From NCBI RefSeq assembly GCF_042665255.1, contig NZ_JBHTCD010000002.1: 64,000 nucleotides of DNA; one strand, written 5' to 3'. The stretch comes from Insolitispirillum peregrinum (lineage in GTDB: Bacteria > Pseudomonadota > Alphaproteobacteria > Rhodospirillales > Rhodospirillaceae). Both the position numbers and the translations under genes were made by a program. The notes beneath the pieces are model-generated. The model did no database searches. It saw only the letters and a program-made list of their open reading frames with translations, and had not been told where the DNA came from. Each line of letters begins with the position of its first letter. Position 1 is the first letter of the stretch. Below, piece by piece: positions 44,846 to 53,203 of the stretch.

Positions 44846-46834
44846 TCAGCCCGCCTTGCGCAGAGGTGCGGTTGCCGCCGCGGTCACCTCGGCATCGGCC
44901 AGACGCAGGTCGGCTTCGACCTTGCCCTTGCGGCCATCCTCAAAGGTGACTTCGGTGGAAACATGCACGCTGGGGCGGCTGCGGTCGTACAGGGCCTCGA
45001 TCTGCTCGGCATAGCGTTCGGCGATGAAGCGGCGGCGCACCTTGCGGGTGCGGGTCAGTTCGCCATCATCGGCATCCAGTTGCTTGTGCAGCAGCAGGAA
45101 GCGATGAATCTGGCACGACGACAGCAACGGATCGCGGGCCAGATCGGCGTTCACCTGATTGACGCAGTCGCGGATCAGCTCGTACACCTCGTCACGCGCC
45201 GCCAGATCCTGAAAGCCGGAGTACGGCAGGCCGCGCCGTTCCGCCCAGTTGCCAACCGCCTCGAGGTCGATGTTGACAAAGGCACAGGCATGATCGCGCT
45301 GGTCGCCAAAAGCCACCGCTTCCTTGATGAACGGAAAGAACTTCAGCTTGTTTTCCAGATATTTCGGCGGGAACATGCCGCCGTTGGTCAACCGGCCCAA
45401 ATCCTTGGCGCGGTCGATGATCTTCAGGTGGCCGCGCTCGTCGAAAAGCCCGGCATCGCCGGTATGAACCCAGCCATCGGCGGTCTTTTCTTCCGCGGTC
45501 TTGTCCGGCTGCTTGAAATAGGCGTGGAACACCCCCGGCGAGCGGAACATCACTTCGCCAGACTCGGCAATGCGGATTTCCACCCCCGGCGCAGGCAAAC
45601 CAACGGTATCGCTGAACACCTGACCGTTGGGCTGGACGCAGATGAACACGCTGGCTTCGGTCGAGCCGTAAATCTGTTTGATGTTGATCCCCAGCGCCCG
45701 GTAAAAGCTGAAAATCTCCGGCCCGATGGCTTCCCCGGCGGTATAGGCCAGCCGGATGCGCGAAAAGCCGAGCACGTTTTTCAGCGGGCCATAGACCAGC
45801 AGCGCCCCCAGCCAGTACTTCAGCCGTTCGACCGCCGACACCGCTTCGCCATCGAGAATCCGCACCCCGACCTTGCGCGCCAGTTCCAGCGCCGCCTTGA
45901 ACATCCACTGTTTGGCGCGCGAGGCGTCCTCCATGCGGATCATCACCGTGGTCAGGATGTTTTCGTAAATGCGCGGCGGGGCAAAGAAATAGGTCGGCCC
46001 CAGTTCCCGCAGGTCGGTCAGCAGCGTTTCGCCGCTTTCCGGGCAACTGACGGTAAAGCCACAGACATAGGCCTGCGCCATCGAAAACAGGTGGTCGCCC
46101 ACCCATGCCATCGGCAGATAGGCCAGCACCTCTTCGTCGGCGGTCAGGCCTTCCATTTCAACGTTGTTGCGGGCGGTGATCAGCACGTTGTCAAAGCTGA
46201 GCATCACCCCCTTGGGCTTGCCGGTGGTGCCCGAGGTGTACAGCATCACCCCGATGTCGCTGCCCTTGCCCTGTTGCAGTTCCTGTTCCAGAAACGTCGG
46301 GTGGCAGGCGATGAACTCGCGGCCCTTTTCGCGCAGGGCATCGAGCGAGTGCAGGAACGGCTGCTGATAGTCGCGCAGGCCGCGCGGGTCTTCGTAGAGG
46401 ATGGTGCCGAGGCTGGGGCAACGGTCGATCACCTCCAGCAGCTTGTCCACCTGCTCCTGATCCTCGACCACCGCGAAATGCGCCTCGGCATGTTCCAGCA
46501 CGAACTGCATTTCGCTGGCCACCGAGTCCTGATAGACCGGCACCGGGGTTCCCCCCAGCACCTGCGCCGCCACCATCGACCAGTACAGTTGCGGCCGGTT
46601 GTCGCCGACAATCGCCAGCGTATGACCGCGCCGGAACCCCAGCGCCGCCAGCCCGCCCGCCAGCAACAGCACCTCGTCGTAGACCTGCTTCCAGCTCCAC
46701 GTCTGCCAGATGCCGTAATCCTTTTCCCGCATCGCCGGATGGGTCGGGCGGGTGTGGGCGTGATGGTGCAGCAGCTTGGGCAGGGTGTCCATCGCCCGGG
46801 TGGTGGTGATGGATGGGTGTGCCTGAGTGCTCAT
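44846..46834 (-). CDS. Long-chain-type AMP-forming acyl-CoA synthetase
   Basis: The protein has 662 residues, the FadD15-like length. The ATP loop is YTSGTTGKPKGV and the adenylate motif IYGSTEASVF; GDAGLFDERGHLKIIDRAKD is the hinge. It makes acyl-CoA from a carboxylic acid, ATP and CoA. The start at 46834 is set by a perfect AGGAGG 7 bases upstream. It is the first gene of the transporter cluster, with a second, PaaK-like ligase at the far end. Similar clusters handle long-chain or aromatic acids; the substrate here is inferred only as an organic acid. Confidence 0.9.
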   Translation of the reverse strand: MSTQAHPSITTTRAMDTLPKLLHHHAHTRPTHPAMREKDYGIWQTWSWKQVYDEVLLLAGGLAALGFRRGHTLAIVGDNRPQLYWSMVAAQVLGGTPVPVYQDSVASEMQFVLEHAEAHFAVVEDQEQVDKLLEVIDRCPSLGTILYEDPRGLRDYQQPFLHSLDALREKGREFIACHPTFLEQELQQGKGSDIGVMLYTSGTTGKPKGVMLSFDNVLITARNNVEMEGLTADEEVLAYLPMAWVGDHLFSMAQAYVCGFTVSCPESGETLLTDLRELGPTYFFAPPRIYENILTTVMIRMEDASRAKQWMFKAALELARKVGVRILDGEAVSAVERLKYWLGALLVYGPLKNVLGFSRIRLAYTAGEAIGPEIFSFYRALGINIKQIYGSTEASVFICVQPNGQVFSDTVGLPAPGVEIRIAESGEVMFRSPGVFHAYFKQPDKTAEEKTADGWVHTGDAGLFDERGHLKIIDRAKDLGRLTNGGMFPPKYLENKLKFFPFIKEAVAFGDQRDHACAFVNIDLEAVGNWAERRGLPYSGFQDLAARDEVYELIRDCVNQVNADLARDPLLSSCQIHRFLLLHKQLDADDGELTRTRKVRRRFIAERYAEQIEALYDRSRPSVHVSTEVTFEDGRKGKVEADLRLADAEVTAAATAPLRKAG

Positions 46835-47116
46835 CGCCCGGCCTCCTGTGGCAGAGGGCGGCCAGCGGCCCGGCATCGCACGGATGCAGGCAGGCACCAA
46901 GGCGCAGACACACGGCGGGCGTGAGTCATCAACGTCTCCTCGGACATGGTTCGTCTCCCTGGGCGGTGCCGTTGTCCGGCTTGATGCCCTTTATTCTGCC
47001 GGTCCGTCGGGGGCGGTGTGCCTCCTGCAACGGGCCGGTGGTGATCGGTACGGGTTTCCTGCGACTTTTGGCCTGTTTGTGGGTCGACAGGTCCCTGTTC
47101 CCGCCGCCCGGCTCAG

Positions 47117-47131
47117 AAAATTGCATACATG
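47117..47131. promoter_or_regulatory. Imperfect copy of the TTGTATACAA-type operator
   Basis: AAAATTGCATACATG differs at few positions from AAAATTGTATACAAT at 47321-47335. It is nearer to the synthetase gene and may be a second regulator site. Confidence 0.4.
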
Positions 47132-47321
47132 AAACCCAAGCCTTGTATTACTTAAACCCAATCGCAGCGCACGGTCAAGCGCCGCCATCATATTTTTGGA
47201 AAAATGTCAGGAAACATGCGGATTTCAGCGCACTGCACAATGAATTTTGCGGCGCTGCGTCATATGGAAAATGTGGCTATTCCGTAGCGTCAATGCGGGA
47301 AGAATCGGGAGGTAGATTGTA

Positions 47322-47337
47322 AAATTGTATACAATTT
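47322..47337. promoter_or_regulatory. Perfect 16-base palindromic operator candidate
   Basis: AAATTGTATACAATTT is a perfect palindrome. TTGTATACAA cores are typical of GntR/FadR-type operators; this is family knowledge, and no GntR gene is in the window. It lies between the divergent synthetase operon and NADAR gene. Confidence 0.55.
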
Positions 47338-47451
47338 GCGGGGCGGTAAAAAAGAGGGCCGGAGGAGCTGATCAAGGCACGACACCTTGCATTCCATCAC
47401 AACAACACCCCAAGATGTTTGCAACCTTACCTTTTCCCGCAGGAAATCCCG

Positions 47452-47964
47452 ATGAGCGAGACATTCACCTTTTTCTGGTCCGGCCCGTTTAGCCAGTGGC
47501 ATCCCTGTAGCTTTTCCGAAGGCGACGTCCCCTATGCCTGCGCCGAGCAGTACATGATGGCCAAAAAGGCCCTGCTGTTCGGGGATCTGGAAATCCACGC
47601 GCAGATCATGGCCGCCCCCACCCCGCGCAAGCAAAAGGCTCTGGGGCGCAAGATTCAGGGCTTTCAGGCGGAAGTCTGGCAGCGGGTTGCCCGGGCCATC
47701 GTCTATCAGGGCAACTATTACAAGTTCACCCAGGACCCGGAGCTGCGCGCCGTCCTGCTCGCCACTGCCGGAACCACTCTGGTCGAGGCCAGCCCCGAGG
47801 ACCGCATCTGGGGGATTGGTCTGGCCGAAGACAACCCTGCCGCGCTCGATCGTAGTACCTGGCAGGGCAGCAACTGGCTGGGTGAATGCTTGACCGATCT
47901 GCGGGAAGACTTGCTGGCGATTGACGGGCGGACTGGCACCCCGCTGCAACCGCCCCTTTCTTAG
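47452..47964 (+). CDS. NADAR-family protein (YbiA-like N-glycosidase fold)
   Basis: The protein has 170 residues. FFWSGPFSQWHPCSF at the start, CAEQYMMAKKALLFGD in the middle and EDRIWGIGLAEDNP near the end are the family signatures. YbiA-like members hydrolyse an N-glycosidic bond in early riboflavin intermediates, and other NADAR proteins remove ADP-ribose from nucleic acids or nucleotides. Which applies here is unknown. AGGAAAT precedes the ATG. Confidence 0.85.
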   Translation: MSETFTFFWSGPFSQWHPCSFSEGDVPYACAEQYMMAKKALLFGDLEIHAQIMAAPTPRKQKALGRKIQGFQAEVWQRVARAIVYQGNYYKFTQDPELRAVLLATAGTTLVEASPEDRIWGIGLAEDNPAALDRSTWQGSNWLGECLTDLREDLLAIDGRTGTPLQPPLS

Positions 47965-48049
47965 GCAATCACCTGTTCCCCTTAAAGCAACAATCGCCTA
48001 TCCTGAGGCTGATAGTCTGACCTCCCATCTCCCACTGGTGATTGTCGCA

Positions 48050-48540
48050 ATGAGCTTTTCTCTCCTCCATTCTCCCCGCGCTGTACGCCGGGGCCTGCCC
48101 GCCGCAGGGGCACTGGCCTGTCTGGCCGGCGTCCTGCTGCTCGGCAGTCCAGCCGCTTCGGCGGCGGACCTGATCGGCCACGTCAAGAATGCCGATGGCA
48201 GCACCACCGTTACCCGTGATGGAGCCCCCAAACCGCTGGCGGCGGGCGACAACCTGTATCAGGGCGATGCCATCACAAGGACAGCACACTGGGGGTCACC
48301 CTGCGCGATGACACCACCATTGCGCTCGGTCCCAGCAGTGCGCTGACACTCGACGAAGTGCTGTTTGACCCCGCCGCCGAAAAGGTCGGCATGGGGGTGC
48401 GGCTGGCGCAGGGGACGTTCTCGTTCCTGTCGGGGCAGATTCCCAAGCTGGCCCCGGACAAGACGGTCATCACCACTCCGGTTGCCACCATCGGCATTCG
48501 CGGCACCCGTTTTCTGGTTGAGGTAAACAGCAATGATTAA
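48050..48540 (+). pseudogene. FecR-domain protein gene, apparently frameshifted
   Basis: The first frame gives a signal peptide (LACLAGVLLLGSPAASA) and the start of a FecR domain (LIGHVKNADGSTTVTRDG, then AAGDNLYQGDAIT). After about 48277 that frame stops being FecR-like and ends. The -1 frame from about 48277 continues the domain (KDSTLGVTLRDDTTIALGPS, then TPVATIGIRGTRFLVEV). The two frames join smoothly in GDAIT/KDSTLGV, so a deletion of 1 base (or 7, judging by family spacing) is likely. It is either a pseudogene or a sequence error. The end overlaps the next gene, as in intact FecR-OmpA pairs. Confidence 0.75.
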
Positions 48541-49129
48541 AGCCCTTCGCCTCCTCCCCCTCGCCGGTCTGTTGCTGCTGGCGGCGTGCAGCGGCGACCG
48601 GGTGGTGCTGTTGCCCGACCCCAACGGCCATGTCGGCCGGGTCGAAGTCACCTCGACCGCCGGTCAGCAGGTGCTGACCGAAGCCAGCGCCGGGACCGAA
48701 GTCGGTTCCCGCACCAGTGCGCCGTCGGCACCAAAAGCGGTCAGCGCCGACGACATTCAACAGACGTGGGGCAAGGCGATGGCCGCCATGCCGCCGCAGC
48801 CAACCACCTTCCTGCTGTACTTCAAGTCCGGCACTTCGGAACTGACCGACGAATCGCGCGCCGAGTTCCCGCGCATTGTCGCCGAAGTCACCAACCGCCC
48901 GCACGCCCGCCTGATCGTGGTCGGTCATGCTGATACGCTGGGGTCGGACCAGATCAATCAGACCATCTCGCGCGAGCGGGCCGAAGAAGTGATGAAAATG
49001 CTGACCGCAGCCGGTGCCAAACCGGAAGGGGTCGAAGTGGCCTCGCACGGCAAGCGCAACCCGCTGGTCAAGACCGCCGATGGCGTGTCCGAGCCGCGCA
49101 ACCGTCGCGTTTCGGTGACGGTGCAGTAA
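48533..49129 (+). CDS. OmpA-family outer membrane lipoprotein
   Basis: The protein has 198 residues with a lipoprotein signal ending LLLAAC. A short linker is followed by an OmpA C-terminal peptidoglycan-binding domain (LLYFKSGTSELTDESRAEFPRI; VVGHADTLGSDQINQTISRERAEEV; GVSEPRNRRVSVTV; given as segments). The aspartate and arginine that hold diaminopimelate are present. It overlaps the FecR gene by 8 bases, so the two are normally co-translated. Repeat copy 4 follows. Confidence 0.9.
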   Translation: MIKALRLLPLAGLLLLAACSGDRVVLLPDPNGHVGRVEVTSTAGQQVLTEASAGTEVGSRTSAPSAPKAVSADDIQQTWGKAMAAMPPQPTTFLLYFKSGTSELTDESRAEFPRIVAEVTNRPHARLIVVGHADTLGSDQINQTISRERAEEVMKMLTAAGAKPEGVEVASHGKRNPLVKTADGVSEPRNRRVSVTVQ

Positions 49130-49132
49130 GGG

Positions 49133-49280
49133 GGCAGGAAAAGAGGGCAGGCTATCGCCCGCACCCATTTGGGGGCCAATGCCCCCAAGCCCCCCTTTTT
49201 TTCTTTGATTTTAATACATAAAATGGGGTCTGGGGCCTGAAGGCCCCAGCGAGGTTTGGAGCAGCGCTCCATAATCTTGC
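49133..49280 (+). repeat. Composite hairpin repeat, copy 4 (long form)
   Basis: It starts about 4 bases after the OmpA stop. The units are GGGCAGGCTATCGCCC, GGGGGCCAATGCCCCC, a diverged AT-cored middle (CTTTGATTTTAATACAT), GGGGCCTGAAGGCCCC and TTGGAGCAGCGCTCCA. It is the most diverged copy. Confidence 0.7.
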
Positions 49281-49313
49281 TCTCTTTGTCGCATGCAGCA
49301 ACGCCCCATTGTT

Positions 49314-49964
49314 TCACCCCTTCTCGAACACCAGCGAGAAGTTATTCGACGGCATGGCGATCACCTCGCGCAACGTCAGGCCATGGCGCGCGGCTTCGGC
49401 ACCGACTTCGGCCATGTCGCGGATGCCATGGCGCGGGTCGCGGTCCTTCAGCCACAGATCAAAGCGGGCATTGGACTCGGCGGTCTGCTGACCATCTATC
49501 AAGTAGGGGCCATAGGTGTACAGCACCCCGCCCTTTGGCAGCACATGCCCGGCACCTTCCATCAGGCAGCAGGTACTTTCCCACGGCGAGATGTGGATCA
49601 TGTTGATGCACACCACCGCCTCGGCGCGGAACACCAGCCACGGCAGGTCGCAAACGTCCAGCGCGCGGGCCGGACGCAACTGTTCCAGCCCACAGCCCTC
49701 GGCGCGCATCGCCGCCGCCCAGGAATCGATGCTGACCAGATTGGATGTACTCTGGTCGGTCGGCTGCCAGCCCAGATGCGGCAACGCCGCCGAAAAATAG
49801 GTCGCGTGCTGGCCCGATCCGGCGGCGATTTCCAGCACCAGCCCCTTTTGCGGCAGGATTCGTTGCAGGACATCGAGAATCGGGCCTCGATTGCGCTCGC
49901 AGGATGGCGAAGACAGGCGGCCATCACGAAAGGTTGGCGGCTGAATCGTGGCAGGGCTGGTCAT
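49314..49964 (-). CDS. DUF938 class I SAM-dependent methyltransferase
   Basis: The protein has 216 residues. SCERNRGPILDVLQRILP and VLEIAAGSGQHATYFSAALP (SAM-binding motif I) identify the DUF938 family, and INMIHISPWESTCCLMEGA is motif IV/V. The family is conserved but its substrate is unknown. The ATG at 49964 was chosen; a GTG lies 6 bases upstream. It converges on repeat copy 4. Confidence 0.85.
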   Translation of the reverse strand: MTSPATIQPPTFRDGRLSSPSCERNRGPILDVLQRILPQKGLVLEIAAGSGQHATYFSAALPHLGWQPTDQSTSNLVSIDSWAAAMRAEGCGLEQLRPARALDVCDLPWLVFRAEAVVCINMIHISPWESTCCLMEGAGHVLPKGGVLYTYGPYLIDGQQTAESNARFDLWLKDRDPRHGIRDMAEVGAEAARHGLTLREVIAMPSNNFSLVFEKG

Positions 49965-50067
49965 TGGCACGGAACCTCGCTAAAGTGCGCCCGCCCGAGG
50001 ATAAAGGGCAGAAAGGATATCGTATAGTCCTTTTGTACTGTGAACCAGCTATGGATTCCCCCTGCTG

Positions 50068-50520
50068 ATGCTTGATGCGCTGAAATCACTGTTGTTCTCC
50101 AACCGCTCGACGGGTGACCACGACCCGGTGGCTCTGGCCACCACGGTTTTGCTGGTCGAGGCGGGAATGATGGATGGCACCTTTGGCCCGGAAGAACGGG
50201 TGTCGGTGCTGGCGTTGGTGCGGCAGCGGTTTTCCCTCGACGATGCCGGGGCAGCCCGGTTGTTGGCCGCAGGGGAAGCGGAAGCCGCCCGCAGCGCGGA
50301 GCTTTATTCACATACAAGGACTGTGAAAGATAATCTTTCTTACAATGAACGTCTGGACATTATCGAGATGGTGTGGGAAGTGGTCTATGCCGATGGCCAC
50401 CTGCACGATTTCGAGGCCAACCTGATGCGTCGTCTTAACCGCCTGCTGTTCGTCGAAGATGCTGACAGCGGACTCGCCCGCAAACGGGTGCTGGACCGGC
50501 TTGGTCTCAGCTCGTCCTGA
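50068..50520 (+). CDS. TerB-like protein
   Basis: The protein has 150 residues. It is an all-helical TerB/DjlA-like metal-binding fold (VLLVEAGMMDGTFGPEERVSVL; MVWEVVYADGHLHDFEANLM; each with the acidic D-G motif). Despite the name, family members are mostly not linked to tellurite. This small form precedes fdxA in many alphaproteobacteria as far as I recall. It is followed by fdxA after 41 bases, so the two may be co-transcribed. Confidence 0.85.
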   Translation: MLDALKSLLFSNRSTGDHDPVALATTVLLVEAGMMDGTFGPEERVSVLALVRQRFSLDDAGAARLLAAGEAEAARSAELYSHTRTVKDNLSYNERLDIIEMVWEVVYADGHLHDFEANLMRRLNRLLFVEDADSGLARKRVLDRLGLSSS

Positions 50521-50561
50521 CTGTCGGCTCCCTGCGCGGCTCAACCGGAGATCCCCTCCCC

Positions 50562-50897
50562 ATGGCTTACGTCGTTACCGAAAATTGCGTGAAGTGCAAG
50601 TACACCGATTGCGTGGAAGTCTGCCCGGTGGACTGCTTCTATGAAGGTGAAAACATTCTGGTCATCAACCCGGACGAATGCATCGATTGCGGTGTGTGCG
50701 AACCGGAATGCCCGGCAGAAGCGATCTTCCCCGATTCCGAAGGCATTGCCGCGGAATGGGCCGAATTCAACCGCGACTTCTCGACCCAGTGGCCGAACCT
50801 GACCCGCAAAAAGGCTCCGCTGCCGGATGCCGACAGCTGGCAGAACCGTCCGGGCAAAAAAGAACTGGTCTCGACCAAGCCGGGCGACAGCGCCTGA
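50562..50897 (+). CDS. fdxA: Ferredoxin FdxA, 7Fe-8S type
   Basis: The 111 residues match the family. Cysteines lie at 9, 12, 17, 21 and 25 in NCVKCKYTDCVEVCPVDCF and at 40, 43, 46 and 50 in ECIDCGVCEPECP. This is the pattern for one 3Fe-4S and one 4Fe-4S cluster. The C-terminal extension (about 55 residues) is typical. It carries low-potential electrons in the cytoplasm. GGAG precedes the ATG. Confidence 0.95.
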   Translation: MAYVVTENCVKCKYTDCVEVCPVDCFYEGENILVINPDECIDCGVCEPECPAEAIFPDSEGIAAEWAEFNRDFSTQWPNLTRKKAPLPDADSWQNRPGKKELVSTKPGDSA

Positions 50898-50918
50898 TCC
50901 GGTGCGACTCCCCGTTTC

Positions 50919-50949
50919 GGGCTGCGCAGCGTTTTTCCGCGCGCAGCCC
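50919..50949 (+). terminator. Hairpin after fdxA
   Basis: GGGCTGCGC (50919-50927) pairs with GCGCAGCCC (50941-50949). There is no T-run, so it may be a weak terminator or an mRNA end-protecting hairpin. Confidence 0.45.
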
Positions 50950-51044
50950 GGGGGATGTCCGTCCTGCCGCCTTCCGGTGATTATTCTCCGGGCAAGGGGT
51001 GGTCAAAAAATATGCATAGAAACATCTGATTTTCCTTGGCTTTT

Positions 51045-51080
51045 CCCGCAGTATGGCTGCCATGCGGGTTTTTGACGGTT
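51045..51080 (+). terminator. Rho-independent terminator
   Basis: CCCGCA at 51045-51050 pairs with TGCGGG at 51063-51068, with an inner ATGGC/GCCAT pairing, followed by TTTTTGACGGTTTTTTT. It separates the fdxA transcript from the carD promoter. Confidence 0.7.
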
Positions 51081-51087
51081 TTTTTAC

Positions 51088-51116
51088 CTGACTTCGCCCC
51101 TGTGCCGTGCTATACA
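51088..51116 (+). promoter_or_regulatory. Promoter upstream of carD
   Basis: CTGACT (51088-51093) and TATACA (51111-51116) are separated by 17 bases, directly after the terminator. A start near 51123 gives a leader of about 490 bases before carD, or an independent small RNA. Confidence 0.6.
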
Positions 51117-51122
51117 GTTCGC

Positions 51123-51611
51123 CGTTCGCTGGGAGCTGTTCAGCGGCGCATTTTCCTCATCGGGTCAACAGACAGTCCAGGGAGTGGCCATCGTCGCTCC
51201 TACGGGTGTCGTCAGCGCTTTGTGAGCCGCACTCTTGTGTAGCTCCGGCGCCTTTGTCGTCTCTGGGGAAGATTTCCGCATGCCTGCGGAACGACTACAG
51301 GTGTTGCTACCCGCCCAGTCATGCCGACCCTGGGCGGTTTGTCGTTAAGGTTCCACCCTTCGGGGTGTGTAAAACGGCGTTGCGTACTGTCTTTGATGGG
51401 CCACGATGCGACCACGGTTTCCATAGCGCACCCCTTTCGAGCTGTGTGCTGAGTCCCAAGCCTGTCTGCCACTCCGGCAGGTTTCGGACTCAGTACACAG
51501 GCTGTCAGGTTCAGGCATCCGCGTTGCCCTTTTTTCTGGAACAGTTACCGCTCTGGCTGTCGGCCCCTTTGGGCCCGGTACGTACGGCATGAAAAAGATA
51601 AAGAGAACAAC
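51123..51611 (+). ncRNA. Long structured leader or small RNA upstream of carD
   Basis: Several hairpins fit on the plus strand: TTCCGCA/TGCGGAA with a 4-base loop (51274-51291); CCGCCCAG/CTGGGCGG (51311-51337); CACCC-TTCG-GGGTG with a UUCG tetraloop (51354-51367); a long stem of 15 pairs, CTGTGTGCTGAGTCC with GGACTCAGTACACAG (about 51442-51500), holding a nested CTGCC/GGCAG hairpin; and GGCCC/GGGCC near 51562-51575. No open frame here looks like protein. I do not recognise it as RNase P, tmRNA, SRP RNA or 6S RNA. It may be a cis-regulatory leader of carD or a separate RNA. Confidence 0.5.
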
Positions 51612-52106
51612 ATGACCACTTCGAGCTTTGTCGCTGGTGATTACGTGGTGTATCCCGCCCATGGTGTCGGGCGCGTGATGGATATCGAAAAGCAGGTCAT
51701 TGGCGGTCACGAACTGGAACTGTTCGTCATCACCTTTGAACGCGAGCGGATGACCCTGCGCGTTCCGGTGGCCAAGGCCAAGAATGCCGGTCTGCGCAAG
51801 CTGTCGACCCGCAAGGTGATGGAAACCGCCCTGACCACCCTGCAGGGCCGTGCGCGCATCAAGCGTGCCATGTGGTCCCGCCGCGCCCAGGAATACGAAG
51901 CCAAGATCAATTCCGGTGATCCGTGCGCGATTGCCGAAGTGGTCCGCGACCTGCACCGGTCGGCCACCCAGCCGGAACAGTCGTACTCGGAACGCCAGAT
52001 CTATGAACAGGCGCTGGAGCGTCTGGCCTGTGAGCTGGCTGCGGTCGAAGACATCGCCGCCGATGCCGCGACGGCAAAGCTGGAAAAACTGCTGCTGGCT
52101 GCTTAA
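51612..52106 (+). CDS. carD: CarD-family transcription regulator (CdnL-like)
   Basis: The 164 residues have an N-terminal RNA-polymerase interaction domain (VYPAHGVGRVMDIEKQVIGG) and a C-terminal helical DNA-binding domain (WSRRAQEYEAKINSGDPCAIAEVVRDLHR, given as segment). CarD/CdnL binds the RNA polymerase beta subunit and stabilises open complexes, chiefly at rRNA and growth genes. It has a very long structured leader and its own strong terminator, so its dosage may be controlled at the RNA level; that is inference. Confidence 0.95.
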   Translation: MTTSSFVAGDYVVYPAHGVGRVMDIEKQVIGGHELELFVITFERERMTLRVPVAKAKNAGLRKLSTRKVMETALTTLQGRARIKRAMWSRRAQEYEAKINSGDPCAIAEVVRDLHRSATQPEQSYSERQIYEQALERLACELAAVEDIAADAATAKLEKLLLAA

Positions 52107-52128
52107 GCTGCGTCAGTCTTGCCAAATT

Positions 52129-52170
52129 CAGGGCGCCTGTGGACTGACCACAGGCGCCCTGAGTGTTTTT
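52129..52170 (+). terminator. Rho-independent terminator of carD
   Basis: A perfect 14-base stem, CAGGGCGCCTGTGG at 52129-52142 and its complement at 52148-52161, loop ACTGA, then AGTGTTTTT. Confidence 0.9.
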
Positions 52171-52327
52171 AGGCCTGTTACCCTGCTTTCCCTTTGCCTT
52201 TTGGGCACGACCTCCCTTTATTGGAGGCCGAGTACCAGCGGGCGTGCTCACCTTGGTAAAACATCCGCACTATCCCGGCAAACCGGCATCCCGGCCCCGG
52301 ACAGTGCGCCAGAACGAGACGGCGGTC

Positions 52328-53203
52328 ATGGTTGCGATTCCCTTCCTGAAAATGCACGGCCTTGGCAATGACTTCGTGGTGATCGACCTGCGGCATGTCC
52401 CGGTGGTGATGACCGAAGACCTCGCCCGGCGGATTGCCGACCGCCATCGGGGGGTCGGCTGTGATCAGGTGATCACCATCGAACCGCCGCGCTCGGCCGG
52501 GGCGACTGCTGTGATGGGGATCCGCAACCCCGATGGCTCCGAAGCCGGGGCCTGTGGCAATGCCACCCGTTGCGTTGCCCACCTGCTGATGAGTGAAAAC
52601 GGCACTGACCAGTGCGTGGTGGAAACCATTGCCGGTCTGTTGCCGTCGCAACGGGCGGCCAACGGTCTGGTGACGGTGGACATGGGCCCGGCCCGCTTTG
52701 ACTGGCACCAGGTGCCGCTGTCCGAAGCCCGCGATACCCTGCACGTCGGCCTGAGCGAAGGCGCGCTCCACGACCCGGTGGCGGTGTCGATGGGCAATCC
52801 GCACGCGGTGTTCTTTGTCGATGATGCCGACGCGGTGCCACTGACCACCGACGGCCCGCGCGTTGAACATCACCCGCTGTTCCCGGCCCGCACCAATGTC
52901 GAAGCGGTGCAGGTGCTGGGGCGCGACCGCCTGCGCATGCGGGTGTGGGAACGCGGGGCGGGGATCACCTCGGCCTGTGGCTCGGGGGCCTGTGCGGTGA
53001 TGGCCGCCGCCGTCAAGCGCGGCCATGTGGACAACAAGGCCGAAATCATCCTCGACGGCGGCAGCCTGTGGATGGAATGGCGTCCGGCGGACGGCCATGT
53101 GCTGATGACCGGCCCGGCCACCACCGTCTTTCAAGGGATGCTGGACGCCAGCCTGTGGAGCGACCTGTCCGGCGTGATCCGCGACGGAGTGCTGCACGGA
53201 TGA
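52328..53203 (+). CDS. dapF: Diaminopimelate epimerase
   Basis: The 291-residue enzyme converts LL- to meso-diaminopimelate for lysine and peptidoglycan synthesis. The two catalytic cysteines are Cys76 in GACGNATR and Cys217 in SACGSGAC. The N-terminal KMHGLGNDFVVID is the family hallmark. The start MVAIPFLKMHG at 52328 is typical; the open frame extends upstream but without homology. Its stop overlaps the next gene by 4 bases (ATGA), which with ftsY gives a three-gene operon. Confidence 0.95.
   Translation: MVAIPFLKMHGLGNDFVVIDLRHVPVVMTEDLARRIADRHRGVGCDQVITIEPPRSAGATAVMGIRNPDGSEAGACGNATRCVAHLLMSENGTDQCVVETIAGLLPSQRAANGLVTVDMGPARFDWHQVPLSEARDTLHVGLSEGALHDPVAVSMGNPHAVFFVDDADAVPLTTDGPRVEHHPLFPARTNVEAVQVLGRDRLRMRVWERGAGITSACGSGACAVMAAAVKRGHVDNKAEIILDGGSLWMEWRPADGHVLMTGPATTVFQGMLDASLWSDLSGVIRDGVLHG

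Larger units (their letters stand above)
46835..47451. other. Regulatory intergenic region upstream of the ligase-transporter operon
   Basis: This 617-base gap carries no convincing gene. It holds two related palindromic sites (47117-47131 and 47322-47337), an AT-rich half (47110-47340) and the ribosome-binding site of the synthetase gene. The promoters for both flanking transcripts must be here. Confidence 0.55.

Noticed and set aside
51107..51592. A 161-codon open frame across the carD leader
   Set aside because: Its translation is Cys-, Ser- and Pro-rich without any recognisable domain, there is no ribosome-binding site, and it spans all the hairpins of the leader. It looks like chance openness in GC-rich DNA.
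50898..51611. RNase P RNA, tmRNA, SRP RNA or 6S RNA in the fdxA-carD gap
   Set aside because: I compared both strands by eye with the core motifs I know for these RNAs and saw no match, so it is listed as an unassigned structured RNA.
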